DNA from: Pampus argenteus
Taxonomy: Eukaryota; Chordata; Actinopteri; Scombriformes; Stromateidae
DNA length: 64,000 bases
Assembly: GCA_036937835.1 (NCBI GenBank)
Contig: CM072861.1
Coordinates: 20,698,001-20,762,000, forward strand
Direction of reading: 5' to 3'
Shown: in pieces, positions 1 to 11,520 of the stretch
Position numbering within the stretch: position 1 is the first letter of the stretch
Layout: each line of letters begins with the position of its first letter
Program-made: the position numbers and the translations under genes
The notes under the pieces: generated by a model
What the model was told of the DNA's origin: nothing
The model's database searches: none
What the model saw: only the letters and a program-made list of their open reading frames with translations

Positions 1-85
1 GCTAGCACAAAAAATCTCCCCATGTTGGGGAAGATTAGGTTTCATTGGAGAATTGAATATCAGATTTGTTTACTTTCCTGTTTAT

Positions 86-116
86 CCTCCCTCCCTCCCT
101 CCCTCCTTCCCTCCCT
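86..116. repeat. CCCT-rich simple repeat
   Basis: The + strand carries CCTC/CCCT units almost without interruption. On the - strand this gives six runs of GGG separated mostly by single A residues, which fits the G-quadruplex rule of four or more G3 runs with loops of 1-7 bases. It lies about 60 bases before a G-rich tract on the + strand. Confidence 0.9.
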
Positions 117-175
117 GTCTGTGCTTGTGATTCACAGGTTGACCCACATGACATAATAATAGTATCTGAGACGGA

Positions 176-206
176 GGGGGCGGGGTGGGGGTGGAGGTGG
201 GGTGGG
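176..206 (+). repeat. G-rich tract, canonical G-quadruplex candidate
   Basis: Runs of G occur at 176-180, 182-185, 187-191, 199-202 and 204-206, with loops of 1, 1, 7 and 1 bases. This satisfies the standard quadruplex motif. Folding and any promoter role are not shown by the sequence, and no gene start is recognisable nearby. Confidence 0.85.
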
Positions 207-360
207 TGCTTTTGGGTGTTCTCAAATTGTACATCTGTAACATCAAGCTTGAATTCGCATCAAGCGTCTCTAATGAGGTCGACTCACGCTGCAATATATT
301 CCTTCATCCTTTAGTCTGTTTTTGTGTCTCTAAACCAATCTTTAGGAACATTGGGGTACA

Positions 361-364
<4 letters not shown>

Positions 365-390
<26 letters not shown>
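365..390. repeat. (TG)13 microsatellite
   Basis: Uninterrupted TG dinucleotide repeat. Confidence 0.97.
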
Positions 391-396
<6 letters not shown>

Positions 397-399
397 CTC

Positions 400-3200
400 T
401 TGAAAACGCTTGCACATGTGTACTGTGAAATTAACAGCTGCGGGCTATGATCATCCACAGAAAGAAAATTAAGCACATAAAAAGGAGGGAAAAAGTGACA
501 AAGGAAGCTTCGGTTGTGCTTTGACTTTTCCGCCTCAAAGCCAGTGACCCTAATCCCGGTTGCCAAAAGATGGGAAGCGCATCAGTCAGACTGACTCTCA
601 TTTGTAAGTCCTGCATGGACTAATTCCTTTTTTAAATTTCTCCTCATCCTGGACGTCACCACCAGTGTCATTTCTGGCTGTATTGATGATGCCAGAACGC
701 AGTAAATCACAGCGATATTAAAACACACTCCCTAAATTGCACTTTAGTGACCTTTTTTTGTGTTGTGAAAAGAGTGTGACATTTGGCTGTAGGATGGCGG
801 CATTGACACGGCAAATGCAAATGCATGTAAAGACAGTGATGTACTGTAAGTGACATGTATGGATATGATTCCTTTTCTTAAAGGGCAGGAAAGCCCTGAA
901 GGAGCGCATGGGGGAACATGCAGACGAGGGAGGGAAAGAATCACGGCCATCATTGATATTGGTAGCGTTAGGTCTTTGAGAGTGATGGTATTTGAGAATC
1001 GCTCAGGCGTTCACCTCTACTGTCGGAGATGACTACACACTAATTGAAGTAATCTAGTGCTTCTGCTAATCACGGTTAAAGAGTCCGCCCTTTTATCACC
1101 TTGTGACTGGATGTCATGTGACCTTCATGACCCTGGGAATCTTTAAATCAAGCTGCACAAGTGGGGAAAAAAAAAAAAAAAAAGAGGAAACGGCATGATA
1201 CAATAGGTTAATCTACCTCTCTCAAGGACATTTGGCTCTCCTTTTAGTCTTTCATACAGACTAAGGTGGGTCATTAAGTTGATATATGTGTATATAAAAT
1301 ACAATACATGTACATGTAGGCAGAATTATTAATAGTGAAAACTAAACAAAATCAGGAATTAAATGTAATGTGTAAATTACCAGAGGTGATCCAGGTGTAG
1401 AAATGTGTGAATTTTATTTATATTTTTTTTTCTCGTTCATCTTAATCATCCTGAAATTGTACACGCGTGTTCAAGTCTTCTGACCGTATGAAAGGCTTCC
1501 AACACACTCCTAATTGCCTGGTTTGCAATTGAAGAAGAAGCAACGCAATTTTGTATAATTTGGCGCAACCATATGAAAAAAACAACAACAACACGTTTCC
1601 TGTTTTCATCTGCAATTGGAATAGAAATGAAACCAAACATCATGATGGATGGATAGATGGTTTCTTTATTGAGGTGTTTTCTTATTGTAAAGATTAGAGA
1701 GGCTGTTTTCAGTAATTGTAACTGTTTCCATGCGCGCTGTAATGTCACTGCTTTGGATTTTTAAACAGGACGGAGGAAACTCGAGGGGGAAACAGAATTA
1801 AACTTTTAGATTCTGAAATGCAACTTTTCAGACAGACGAGGGAAAAACAGGTTGTTTTCTGGTTTCGGTTTAATTTCTATTCCAATTACCTAGAAGACAG
1901 AAAGGGGAAAAGCACATGGATATCTTTTTTTTTTCTTTTTTTTTTTTTTTTTTAACTAAAGAAAAATGGAAAAACAAACTATTGCACAGTATTTGTTTAT
2001 CCTGTTACCAAAGAAGTTGAACACAGCTTTGGACAGAGCGTACACAGTGTGTGTGTGTAGATTATTCTTATTCCCCAATAATACATAATAATAATCTTTA
2101 CTTGCATAAAGATGGTGTGAGAGATACAGATACGCTCATTCTTCGTGTGTATGGTTTATACACTTGGTCCCAGGTCTTGGTATATATATTCACCAGCAAG
2201 TTAAATGTTTATGAAGAAGTAAGGTCATCATTGCAGGGCGTTTACAGGACCAAGCGGTTGATATCTTAAATTGGCTTTTTTTTTTTTTTTATCCAGCACA
2301 CACTGAGAAACATCAGTATTTGAAGTTGTGTTTCTGGCTGTCTTTTCAGTCCTGTTCTTTCGTCTCCATCAACTTCTGAGGGAAATAAGTGGCTCATTAG
2401 CTATTAAATGTTCCAATATGGTCATCAGAAAGTCGTCTACAGTGGGTCTATCAGAGCTTTTTTTTCCCTCTAAAAATAACGGCTGCCTGCCTGAAACAAG
2501 GTTGATGAGAGCAGTGAGAGTCTACCAACGCAGTAAGGAACTGTAAAATGCTCTGCAGAGCTGAGGGGAATTGCAGAGCATCTGTGGGTTTGTCACGACG
2601 CGTGACCCTGTTCACATAACGTTCGACTCTACGTGATTATAGATATAACTAACTAATATACTAATATAAATATCAGTGCAGCTTTAGGACTGTATCAGCT
2701 GTTATCGTTGTCTAGATAAACATCTTTCGCAGATGTGTTTGGGATTAAACCGTTTGTTGTTGCATTCCTGCATATTATACACAAACCATAAAATGTTCCG
2801 TTAAGTAATCCCCTTCTCTGAGTAACCCTGAGCATATTTTAGTTATTTTTCCAGTTATAATAGAGCACCATTGCTTTTTTTTATTGACCCAATTGATGGG
2901 GGTGAAAGGAGGGAAGTCGACTTGAATGCCGGGCTTTAGTTCATATCTGAGCAGGTAGCGTAAGTGGGGCACTGCGAGATCAGGATTGAGAAATCATGTG
3001 TCTTTTCTGCTGTGATGAGGTGCTGCGAGAGCAGGAAATAGGGGTTGCCGCTGGTCAGCCTGACTTCTTCACTCGCGGTAACCTCAATTCACAATATTAT
3101 TGCAGTTAAGGTCAGACTGAGCGGAAACACAGAATGAAGGACGGAGCAGAGGAGCAGACAATGTGCATGGAAAAGAGTAGGACGACGGAAATACAGAGAG
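400..3200. other. Unique AT-rich non-coding stretch
   Basis: No recognisable exon or mobile element is seen. The stretch holds poly(A)/poly(T) runs near 1169-1184, 1926-1953 and 2277-2291, and a POU-type ATGCAAATGCAT at 815-826. Open frames here are at most about 100 codons and resemble no family I know. Confidence 0.6.
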
Positions 3201-3219
3201 ACAAAAAGTGAGAATGTGT

Positions 3220-3252
3220 GTATATATATATATACATATATATATGTATATG
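3220..3252. repeat. (TA)n microsatellite, imperfect
   Basis: TA repeats interrupted by CA and GT steps, so the array is ageing. Confidence 0.9.
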
Positions 3253-3494
3253 TGCGTCCCGTTCAAGTCATCCAGTAAGTATGCTGACAAATTTGAATGA
3301 AGAGTGTAGTGATTCAGATCCTGCTCTTTTAACTTGTTTTGATGTTGTTCTGTGGACCAGAAACCTCCAAGAAGAGGCTGTCTCGTCTTGTCACAGTGAA
3401 TATATACCACCTACTTCCAGCCTGCCTGCCATGCTTGTTGCTTCTAACTCCATGTCCTCATGCAGTTTCCAATAGCAACCGGCTGAACGAAAAG

Positions 3495-3497
<3 letters not shown>

Positions 3498-3526
<29 letters not shown>
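3498..3526. repeat. poly(T) tract of about 29
   Basis: Uninterrupted T run on the + strand. It could be the tail of an antisense retroposon, but no recognisable retroposon body sits upstream on the - strand. Confidence 0.9.
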
Positions 3527-3529
3527 CAG

Positions 3530-6500
3530 TTGACAGATTATTATGAAAGATATCTTTTCTTCCTTCTACTGCGTGTACTTCTGTAGGTCATTAAGGAAGA
3601 TGCTGCACATTTTTTACTCTCGAGCTCAGAGTTTCTCAGTGAGGGAAAAGAGCTCTCGGGGTGGAGGGTACGGTAGAGGGGAGGGCATGCTGTTGCACAT
3701 GTCTGTTGCCATGGGGATTCTGGCGCAGTGACTATGCAGTCTGACTATGCGGCTGCGGGAATGGAGGATTTGTTTTTTTACGCAAGGGAGGCTCCAAAGT
3801 GTGCATGAGCTGGAGTTTCAGTCACCAATTATGTGGAGGGGGCATTTATTTCAGAAAAAAAAAAGAGTTAGCAAGGCTTTACTTAGACTGGGAGCGAGGT
3901 GCTGCCTCAGAGACCTTTTGATGTTTTCATACTACCTCACCGTCCAGATTAAATTACGGATCGGCCACCACACGAACGGTTAGGAGAAAAATCCATTTCA
4001 ATAAGGGGGAGACAATGGAGAGCTAATGGAGGCTTCATAATTGCATGTTCCCAAGATAAACGTGTTAATCAAATACAAAGCCTGCATGGAAAACAGTAAT
4101 TTACTCTCGGAGAAGACAAGCCCGCTTGGAATATTGCAGATATAATCACCAGCATAGATGAATTAATTTTAATTAATAATAAATAAAGTCAGTCCCTAGT
4201 TTGCATATTATGAAAGTCAACATTCTGGCCGTTGTATTATTGGAAATGGCCTCAACCCTTATGTATGTGGTGCTTGGCATTATATTATATTTCAGGAAGA
4301 AGCAAGATTTGATAAAAATTAATGATTATTTAAGACTTGTTGGTAATATGTGTTTAAATAAAGCAATTATAATCATTCAGTCTACACTAATGTATAGCTC
4401 TCTAACTCTATTTGGACACGTTCACACGCATAAAAAAATAAAATGTAATCAAAAATACTAATTAACTCGTAAATTTAGGATAGAAAGTTTAAATTTAAAT
4501 CTGTTAAATGTTATGTTTGTTTTTGCGGATAGAACATTAAAAAAACATCAGATTCAACAATATGTTAATCTGTTCTAAATGGCTATAAATCAATTTGTTG
4601 TTGTTGAGTGTTTGTTGGCAGAATCACTAACTTTAACTTTAAATTAGTAACAGTAATCTTTTTATGAGATGCAATATTCAAAACATGTGGGGGCACAGCT
4701 TCAGTTTTAACATAATAAGATAAAAATTTTGAACACATCTTTGTCAATAACATAATTAAGACCCCATGAAGTGAGGAAAAGCAGGGAAAACTCAACCATT
4801 TATCTTATATATGAGATACAGCATATAATGACTTTAAATCACCACCATCTCCATCGTACTATAATGTTGATACTTAGAAATTAGCACCACCCTGGTTCCC
4901 TCAATAAAAAAACCAACAGGATTTTTTCCATTGGCCTTCGGATTATTGCAGAAAATCAAACCTGTGGCGAACAGTTAACGCTGATGATCACAGTCACAGT
5001 TTAGTGTAATGTGCACTGTAACATTTTCTAGTGATAAGGACATAATACTGTAAATTAGTCCTAAATAGTAATTAAGTACATGAGGATGTATTTACAATGT
5101 AAGAATATTTGTAAATACTTCCCAGGTTTATTTTATCTCCCCCTTTTGGCTACATTATAAAATGAACAAATGTAGTGAGCATGTCTGCTGTGTACAGGCC
5201 TGCAGGCAAGACAGCAGGAGGACAATCCTGAATATAATGTGGCAGCAGTGGTGTTATTAAATGAGTGTGTGATTATGTGTTGGGGGTACTGGGGGAAAGA
5301 GATAGCATCAGCTGCCATGTTTTGATTGTGGTTGTCGTGGGTTACGGTTTAGCAGTTGTTCCTTTCTCATAATTAATTTTTTAAACATAAGAACACGTGT
5401 AAGCATAATGCATAATGCATTGAAACCACAATGGTGAAAAGTCGTCAAAACACAGAAACGCGGCGCCTCGAGACAAATTTAATGAATCTTAACGTTAAAT
5501 GTATGTTACGTCAATGCACAGTCGTCACTTCCTGTTGTAAACGCGGTCGGATCAGCATGAACAATCACTGGGTCGAGGTTTCATCACTTGTTTTTCGAGG
5601 TTTCAGTTGAAATGCTTCGCTTCCTACGCAGACTACAAAACTTGAATCATAACGTTCACTCAAGCACATTGTTAGAAAGATGTAGTTGTAGTACTAATCT
5701 GACTTTTCAGAATTATTCATGAATACCTGATGTTCAAAGGGCCAAAAAAAAGTGCTGTGCACCCACATGTGGCCTGTAAACATGAGGCCTCTCCTATTGG
5801 CTCCCACCACTCCCACATGACTCATGTAGTCATTGTGTCTGGTTTTAATCCAGGCAAGGTGAAATTCATATCCTAAAGCAAACCCTGGAGGATCTCATAA
5901 AAAAAACAAAAAAAGAATAACCACATAACCTTTGCCATTTGAATGACACTTTTATCTGAAGTATATTATTGTACTCTGTGACTGCGAAATCCAATTTTTT
6001 ATACATGAACACCTGACTTCTGACACACCTGGCATCTCTCGTCATAATGGGAAGATAAAAGCCGTCACGTACATTGTCGAGAGCAGCTGAGGTTTAGATT
6101 CACTGCGTCTCCGGCGGACCCAAAGGCAACAGATTTCCTGCACGCCGCATTTTAACCTGCAAACTGAGAGAAACGAAACCAAATATTAACAATATACAAC
6201 AATCAAACCTGTGTGATAATCGCTTGTGAGCTCTTAGGATGGCACACACTATTAGGCTCACCATTTTTAATATGACAGATGTCACTGAAGAGGGATTTAG
6301 CCTGCATATTACCCTTTGAGCCCCCTTGCAGATATTGAATGTAAAGAACAGATCTGTAAACACAGACGCAGTTACCTGTCTGGTCCGCTTTGTAGTGTTA
6401 TTGTGTAAACCACTAAGCACATATACACATCAGAAAAAGCTAAACAGTTAAATAACTAAACAGCTAAATTACTACCAAAGGAATCAGAAATAAAGATAAT

Positions 6501-6570
6501 AGAAACAATATTTGGGCATTTATCCGTTTTTGGAGAAACCACTCAGGAGACACTAAATGTGTCCTTAATG
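3530..6570. other. Unique non-coding stretch with a small CpG cluster
   Basis: No exon is recognised. A POU MORE+1-type site ATGCATAATGCAT lies at 5408-5420. CpG dinucleotides are locally frequent from about 5440 to 5660, which is unlike the surrounding AT-rich DNA. The block at 4840-5040 has the look of a decayed dispersed repeat, but I could not name it. Confidence 0.5.
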
Positions 6571-6574
6571 AGGG

Positions 6575-7090
6575 CAATTAAACCTTTTCATCAAAGTCTC
6601 ATAAGAGGCTTTGATACAGAGACAGCTGAATTAAACTCTGTATTAGATATTGTGAGATTAATTACAGTGTTTGTGTTTTTAACCTAAACAGAGCATGCAG
6701 AGCAAACGATAAGTATATGTCACCCCTATGGAGGTGATCCTTTAGGGAGGCCAGGGCTAATTGCCTTTAGAGTTTTACCTCTCCGGGACAGATGTAATTT
6801 GAGTTTTTGTCCCTGAGACAAAGAGCTTCTGTCTGTGAAAGACCAGAGTTTGTAATTGGCTATAGAAATGTACCCTCTGTTTTCTACTGGGAATGCCCTA
6901 ACTCATCGTTTTCAATCAAAATGTCATAATGAGCTGGGTCATCGTGAGGTATGTCTATGATTTTCAGCCTCAAGTCTTGTGCCTTTTGTGACTTTCATTA
7001 ACATTCATTAAAATCATTTGATAATCCATAATGAGAGATATGTAAGTGTTTCATCCCTCTGCAGCCCTCAGAAATCGTTACATATGACAT
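6575..7090. promoter_or_regulatory. Candidate conserved non-coding element (enhancer-like)
   Basis: This block contains homeodomain-type cores (TTAATTA near 6655, CTAATTG near 6748) and an inverted pair of TCF/LEF sites, ATCAAAG at 6590-6596 and CTTTGAT at 6609-6615. Simple repeats are few. It is called enhancer-like only on texture and motif content; conservation was not tested. Confidence 0.25.
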
Positions 7091-8360
7091 ATAGAAAATG
7101 TGTCCACAATGAGCAATTGTTATTATTAATTGACACAGGTAGAGTTTTACAGTTTTACTTTATCTCTATGGCCCTCCTACATACATAATGTCATTTAATG
7201 GCCTGTAGTACTTATTAACAGAAAACAAACAAACAAACAAACAAAAACATTATTATGCAAGTGCTTGGTGTCATAGTTTCAAATGTACCCAGAATAGTTA
7301 CCACGCATTGTAAGCTGTGAGTCTGTAATGTTATATATCATAATCATAAAAAAACAACTGATATTCATAACTATAAATTAATATTTATGAAGAACCATAA
7401 ATATCATCTGTAGAGCCATAACAGAATATAAATATATAATTAGTTTTGGACATGTTATGCTCAGTATGTATGTGCGTTTTTCTTAAAGTATAACTTTAAA
7501 CGTATAGTTTTTGGCACTTTCTGCACTATAATCTGCACATTTCTGTGATTTTTTAAAATTTTTTACACACAGTTATTTAACTTGACTCTTGGCCAATTAA
7601 CGGTGAAGGATGATACAGTGAACACGCTGCAACACTGTTTGTAATGGGACTTTTATTTTAGTGGTGTAGTTAATGCCGTTTTTTTGCCAGTGTAACTGAA
7701 CGTTTAGCATCATCATCATCGCTATTAAAACCGCTCGAGTGTATCAGTTGTGCTGCTCTGCACTTTACGACAAGACCCGGAGTCTCATCTTGTCCTGGAT
7801 AGCACTTTTAATAAAAGAAAGGGCAGTAGACATGAATAAATCCTCAGACATCATAAAAATCGATATTTTCGCAGTCAAAACTGTGTCTAAAATGTGAGGG
7901 TTCAGGTAATATTCCCTTTGTTTATATATTTGTTACTTCTAAATGACACATGTAATCCTTCTGCTCTCAATAGCATGCCTCCCACAAACTGTTGTTTGTC
8001 TTCCTCCTCTAGTCCATGTCCCATCTCACTCTGTGACTCAGCCTCTGGTTGCTTCTTCCTGATAAAATGAAACCCACATTGCATCCAGTATTGTATTTAA
8101 GACTTACACATATTCTCTCAACAATGCTTAATTGTAGCATTCGAGTCTTAATAGCCTGACAATAGTGTTGTAGATTAATTAACAAAAGGCTTTGCAGGAT
8201 GTTATAATTACGTGTACGTCAAGGATCTGGTATTACATACAGTTTAAAACAATCGTTTCTTTGGCTCAACACAACAGTTTTGTATGTCAGTATTTCTCTG
8301 TGTGTGAATGTACTGTAAATACTGAGTGGTATGACAGGAAAAACATAAACAGGTATGGTG
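7091..8360. other. Unique AT-rich stretch
   Basis: An AAAC tetranucleotide run lies near 7225-7246. I see no exon or mobile element otherwise. Confidence 0.5.
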
Positions 8361-8368
8361 AAGTGTTT

Positions 8369-8395
8369 CAACCCCTAAGGGGCCCTAAGGGGTTG
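8369..8395. repeat. Tandem 10-mer within a palindrome
   Basis: CCCTAAGGGG occurs twice back to back at 8373-8382 and 8383-8392. The pair is flanked so that the outer 8 bases, CAACCCCT and AGGGGTTG, are exact inverse complements. The direct and inverted symmetry are both plain in the sequence; the function is unknown. Confidence 0.9.
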
Positions 8396-10680
8396 CTCTG
8401 AGGAGCTCCAACAGCGTCTGTGTTTACTGCTCCACTGGACGTCTCATATGGTCATTTCTAATACGGGAGCCTTATGAATTGAAAACACTCTAATCATTTA
8501 GAGGAATCACAGCAACATTTTACACAGCTTGATATAAGCTCAGTGAAGCAGTTCCCCCTAAATAATGATTTTGAAATTTGGCAATATCATGCAACATAAC
8601 CAACATAATATAAAGTTTATTACACAAAACATTTTATTTGTTAAAAATCACTCATTTGCTGAAGTAACCTGCATAATGTACAGTTTACTGGAGTCTTGAG
8701 GCTTTGGGTAAATAAAATGTCATTTTCTTTTTAATGCACCTTGTATAAATAGCATCTGCCACCTTTATAACTCAGAAATATAATAATTTATAAATGTCAA
8801 GTGTAATGTTATTTCACATGCACAAAGACATGAAATCACATAACTCCTTATACTCACAGAATACTGTAAATAAGTAAATTATAAAATACTTTTTTTGCTC
8901 AGGACAATAATGGGAAGAGTGTTTATCTTTGGATCACTGTACAGGTGCTGTAGCTCTGATAAATAGTATTTATATTATATATATAACTTTTTCTCTCTCT
9001 GAGGGAGCCTAGCTTTGAAAATACAATTTGATTATCTCTGAAGAAAGTTGATGATATCAGTAACTTCCTGTATGCGACTGGTACACAAAAAAACTTGCGC
9101 AGCTCATTATTTTTAATTAGCTCCTCATTTTTAGTCTGTTACCAACACATTTAGTTTCTTCTGCTATATATTCACAACGCTGCTAATAGCATTTAATGCT
9201 GCTGCGCCCTCATAACTAGAAGCCCAAGAAATTAGTGTCGCGCCAGGTTATATCATGTCTCAGTGACGCTGATGAGCTCACTGTAGAGCTCACAGCTCAA
9301 ATATGACTATTCAACTGTAATGAGGTACTGTTATTAAACGCTCAGTCACCGAAATGATCCGCAGACAACAGCTTTGTTTCAGAGGCGCCGGTAGATGATA
9401 GAAGACATAGAGCCCAAACATAACTTTAATTATTACACTGATTGGTCAACTACAGTCTGTTATTTCTGAATAGCAGACCGCTGCTATAAATAATAGACCA
9501 TTTATAAGGATACAGTTCTGATCATAGACTCATCATATTTTGTGTCAAATTATTGATTACTTATATTTAATATGTAGCTGTATTGTATAATAAGCAGGAT
9601 AATGTACTGTGAGACAGTCATGACAGACTGAGAACCAGCTCGTTTCAAGGTTGCCACTTGTGCTCTGTGAAATATAACGGCTCATAAAACAAAAGCTTTG
9701 TTTTTTCTTCCTCTGAAAGCTAATGACATCGCACAAATGACAAAGGCATAGATGATTGGTTATGTGTCCTATTTATGAGTATGCCAAGTTCAGTTTTGCA
9801 TGGATATATTACTTTTACCGTCTGCCATGTTGAAACAGAGAAAAATTGTGCTGCAACATTATTTAAAAAAAAAATAATAATAATAATGTTTGCAGATGTG
9901 ACTGCATCAGCCCATTAAATGGTCAAGGGTCTTTAATTAATGTATGTATGAAAACATACAATAACCAAGGACTTGAATGTAGGATTAGCAGCCATGGTCT
10001 ACTTCTTCTACACACACGGAGACGCATGCCAAAAGAATAACATTAAAGATTCTTTAAATATGCCAACACAGCAGCTAAAACACTAATCACTGGTTGTATC
10101 CACATGTGTATGATACAGGCATAATTATATCTGACATACAATTAATGTATTGAGATATTGAAATTACTGACTGTCCCATATCATTTTCCTCCTCATTTAC
10201 ATCATTCATGCACACTAACAATTCTGGTACTTCTGACAGCACCCTGAAGGCAACATAAAGCTCATTTGTTAGTTCAAATTTGTTCAAAACCCCAGTCGGT
10301 CTATAATAATTTCACTTCAGCACACAGAAATACTAGTTAATGGATGTGAGCTACTAAACTGCTCGAGATGGCCAGTCCTTCCCCTGACACTCTGTTTTGA
10401 TTCTCCCTTCACAATGACAGGCTGAGGCGATGCAGCAATTAACTTCTCCACATAGCCTCAGTTGCTTAAGTTACGTTCGCTGGCTGGATGGAAAGAAAAA
10501 GGAAGTAAATTGGACTAGACAGGAGCTTATTGAAATTAAGTCCAGCCTTCAGAAGCCAATCCCTTTTGAGAGTAACCAGTTGCATGACTGACAAATTTTA
10601 CCCTAAAAAGTTAAGAAGACACAGAAAAACCCAACATATAAAAAAAGCATTACATCATTGCACATGTATGTGTGTCAATA
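8396..10680. other. Unique AT-rich stretch
   Basis: No exon or mobile element is recognised. Around 9095-9260 the sequence has low simple-repeat content and several AATTAG or AATTA cores, which would fit a regulatory block, but this is weak. Confidence 0.45.
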
Positions 10681-11125
10681 ATAGTGCTGAAACATGATTG
10701 ATCGATTAGTTCATAAGGATCAAAAATTCTGATTATTGATTGAAACCACTTAAATACTAATATAGGAGAATAAGATGACGCTGCAGATGTCTCATCCGCC
10801 AATTAGTGTAAGAAATGTGTGCTTTGCTATAACTATAAATAATGACTGAACCTGTAATGTCCCGCTGTTGGAATGTAGTTTTCATATTGTATAACATATT
10901 TTTAATCTTCAAATCCATCACATGCTTGGTGTGTGTGTTATTTATTGAGCCTTAAACCTACTTGGCAATAGCTCTGAAACTAGCTTCTCAAATGTTAACG
11001 TTTGCTTCTTTTCTCCTTTTTTATATCATTATATCAAAACATTTCTACTGTTTTCTGACATTTCATAGACTAAAATGATTAGAACATTTCTACACATTAT
11101 TCAGTAATGAAAATAAACTTAGTTC
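10681..11125 (+). mobile_element. Decayed non-autonomous teleost repeat, copy A
   Basis: The left edge reads AGTGCTGAAAC followed by TCGATTAG and GATTATTGATTGAAAC. The right part contains TTCTACTGTTTTCTGACATT, then ATAGACTAAAATGATTAG. I know both halves as parts of one very common fish repeat whose ends carry CGATTAATCG-type steps and whose middle reads AGCTTCTCAAATGT. The centre of this copy is diverged or replaced. The interior TCTCAAATGT, TTGCTTCTTTTCTC and TATATCAT are shared in order with the copy at 16.7 kb. The family name is uncertain; a hAT-like MITE is likely. Confidence 0.5.
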
Positions 11126-11274
11126 CAGCAGGGATCAATACAAAATGTAACAAATCCATAAGACTTAAAGGGCATTTTAGGTTCAGCCAAGAAGTGTTTT
11201 TGAGCACTTGCTACACTCGTCCTAATCTGGACATTTAGAGGACTTTCCTCTTAACATAACAAAGCATCAGTAAT

Positions 11275-11520
11275 GAAAAATGTAACTGAGGACATTTACT
11301 TTTTTAAATCATAATTTAATTATCTGCTACTTTATACTTTATTCCACTACATTTATCGAACAGTTCGAACAGATGCTAGTTATTTTATTTTATACAAAAC
11401 ATGCAACCAGCTGATAAAAGAAGATGCTGCTTATACATGAATGCGTCATTAATGATAAAATATATTTCATTATTTCAAAATATAGTGTATTATTTGTGGT
11501 ACCAGGACATACAGGGGCAG
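11275..11520 (+). mobile_element. Fragment of a common teleost dispersed repeat
   Basis: The text TGCTACTTTATACTTTATTC with CACTACATTTAT, then CAACCAGCTGATAAA and ATGCTGCTTATACATGAATG, follows in order the interior of a repeat I know from many spiny-rayed fish, whose ends read ACTTAAGTA-type steps. The ends are missing or too diverged here. The attribution is from memory of the consensus. Confidence 0.55.

Noticed and set aside
4840..5060. Dispersed-repeat-like block (CACCCTGGTTCCCTCAATAA, GGATTATTGCAGAAAATCAA)
   Set aside because: I suspect a common fish repeat, but could find neither ends nor a second copy in the window.
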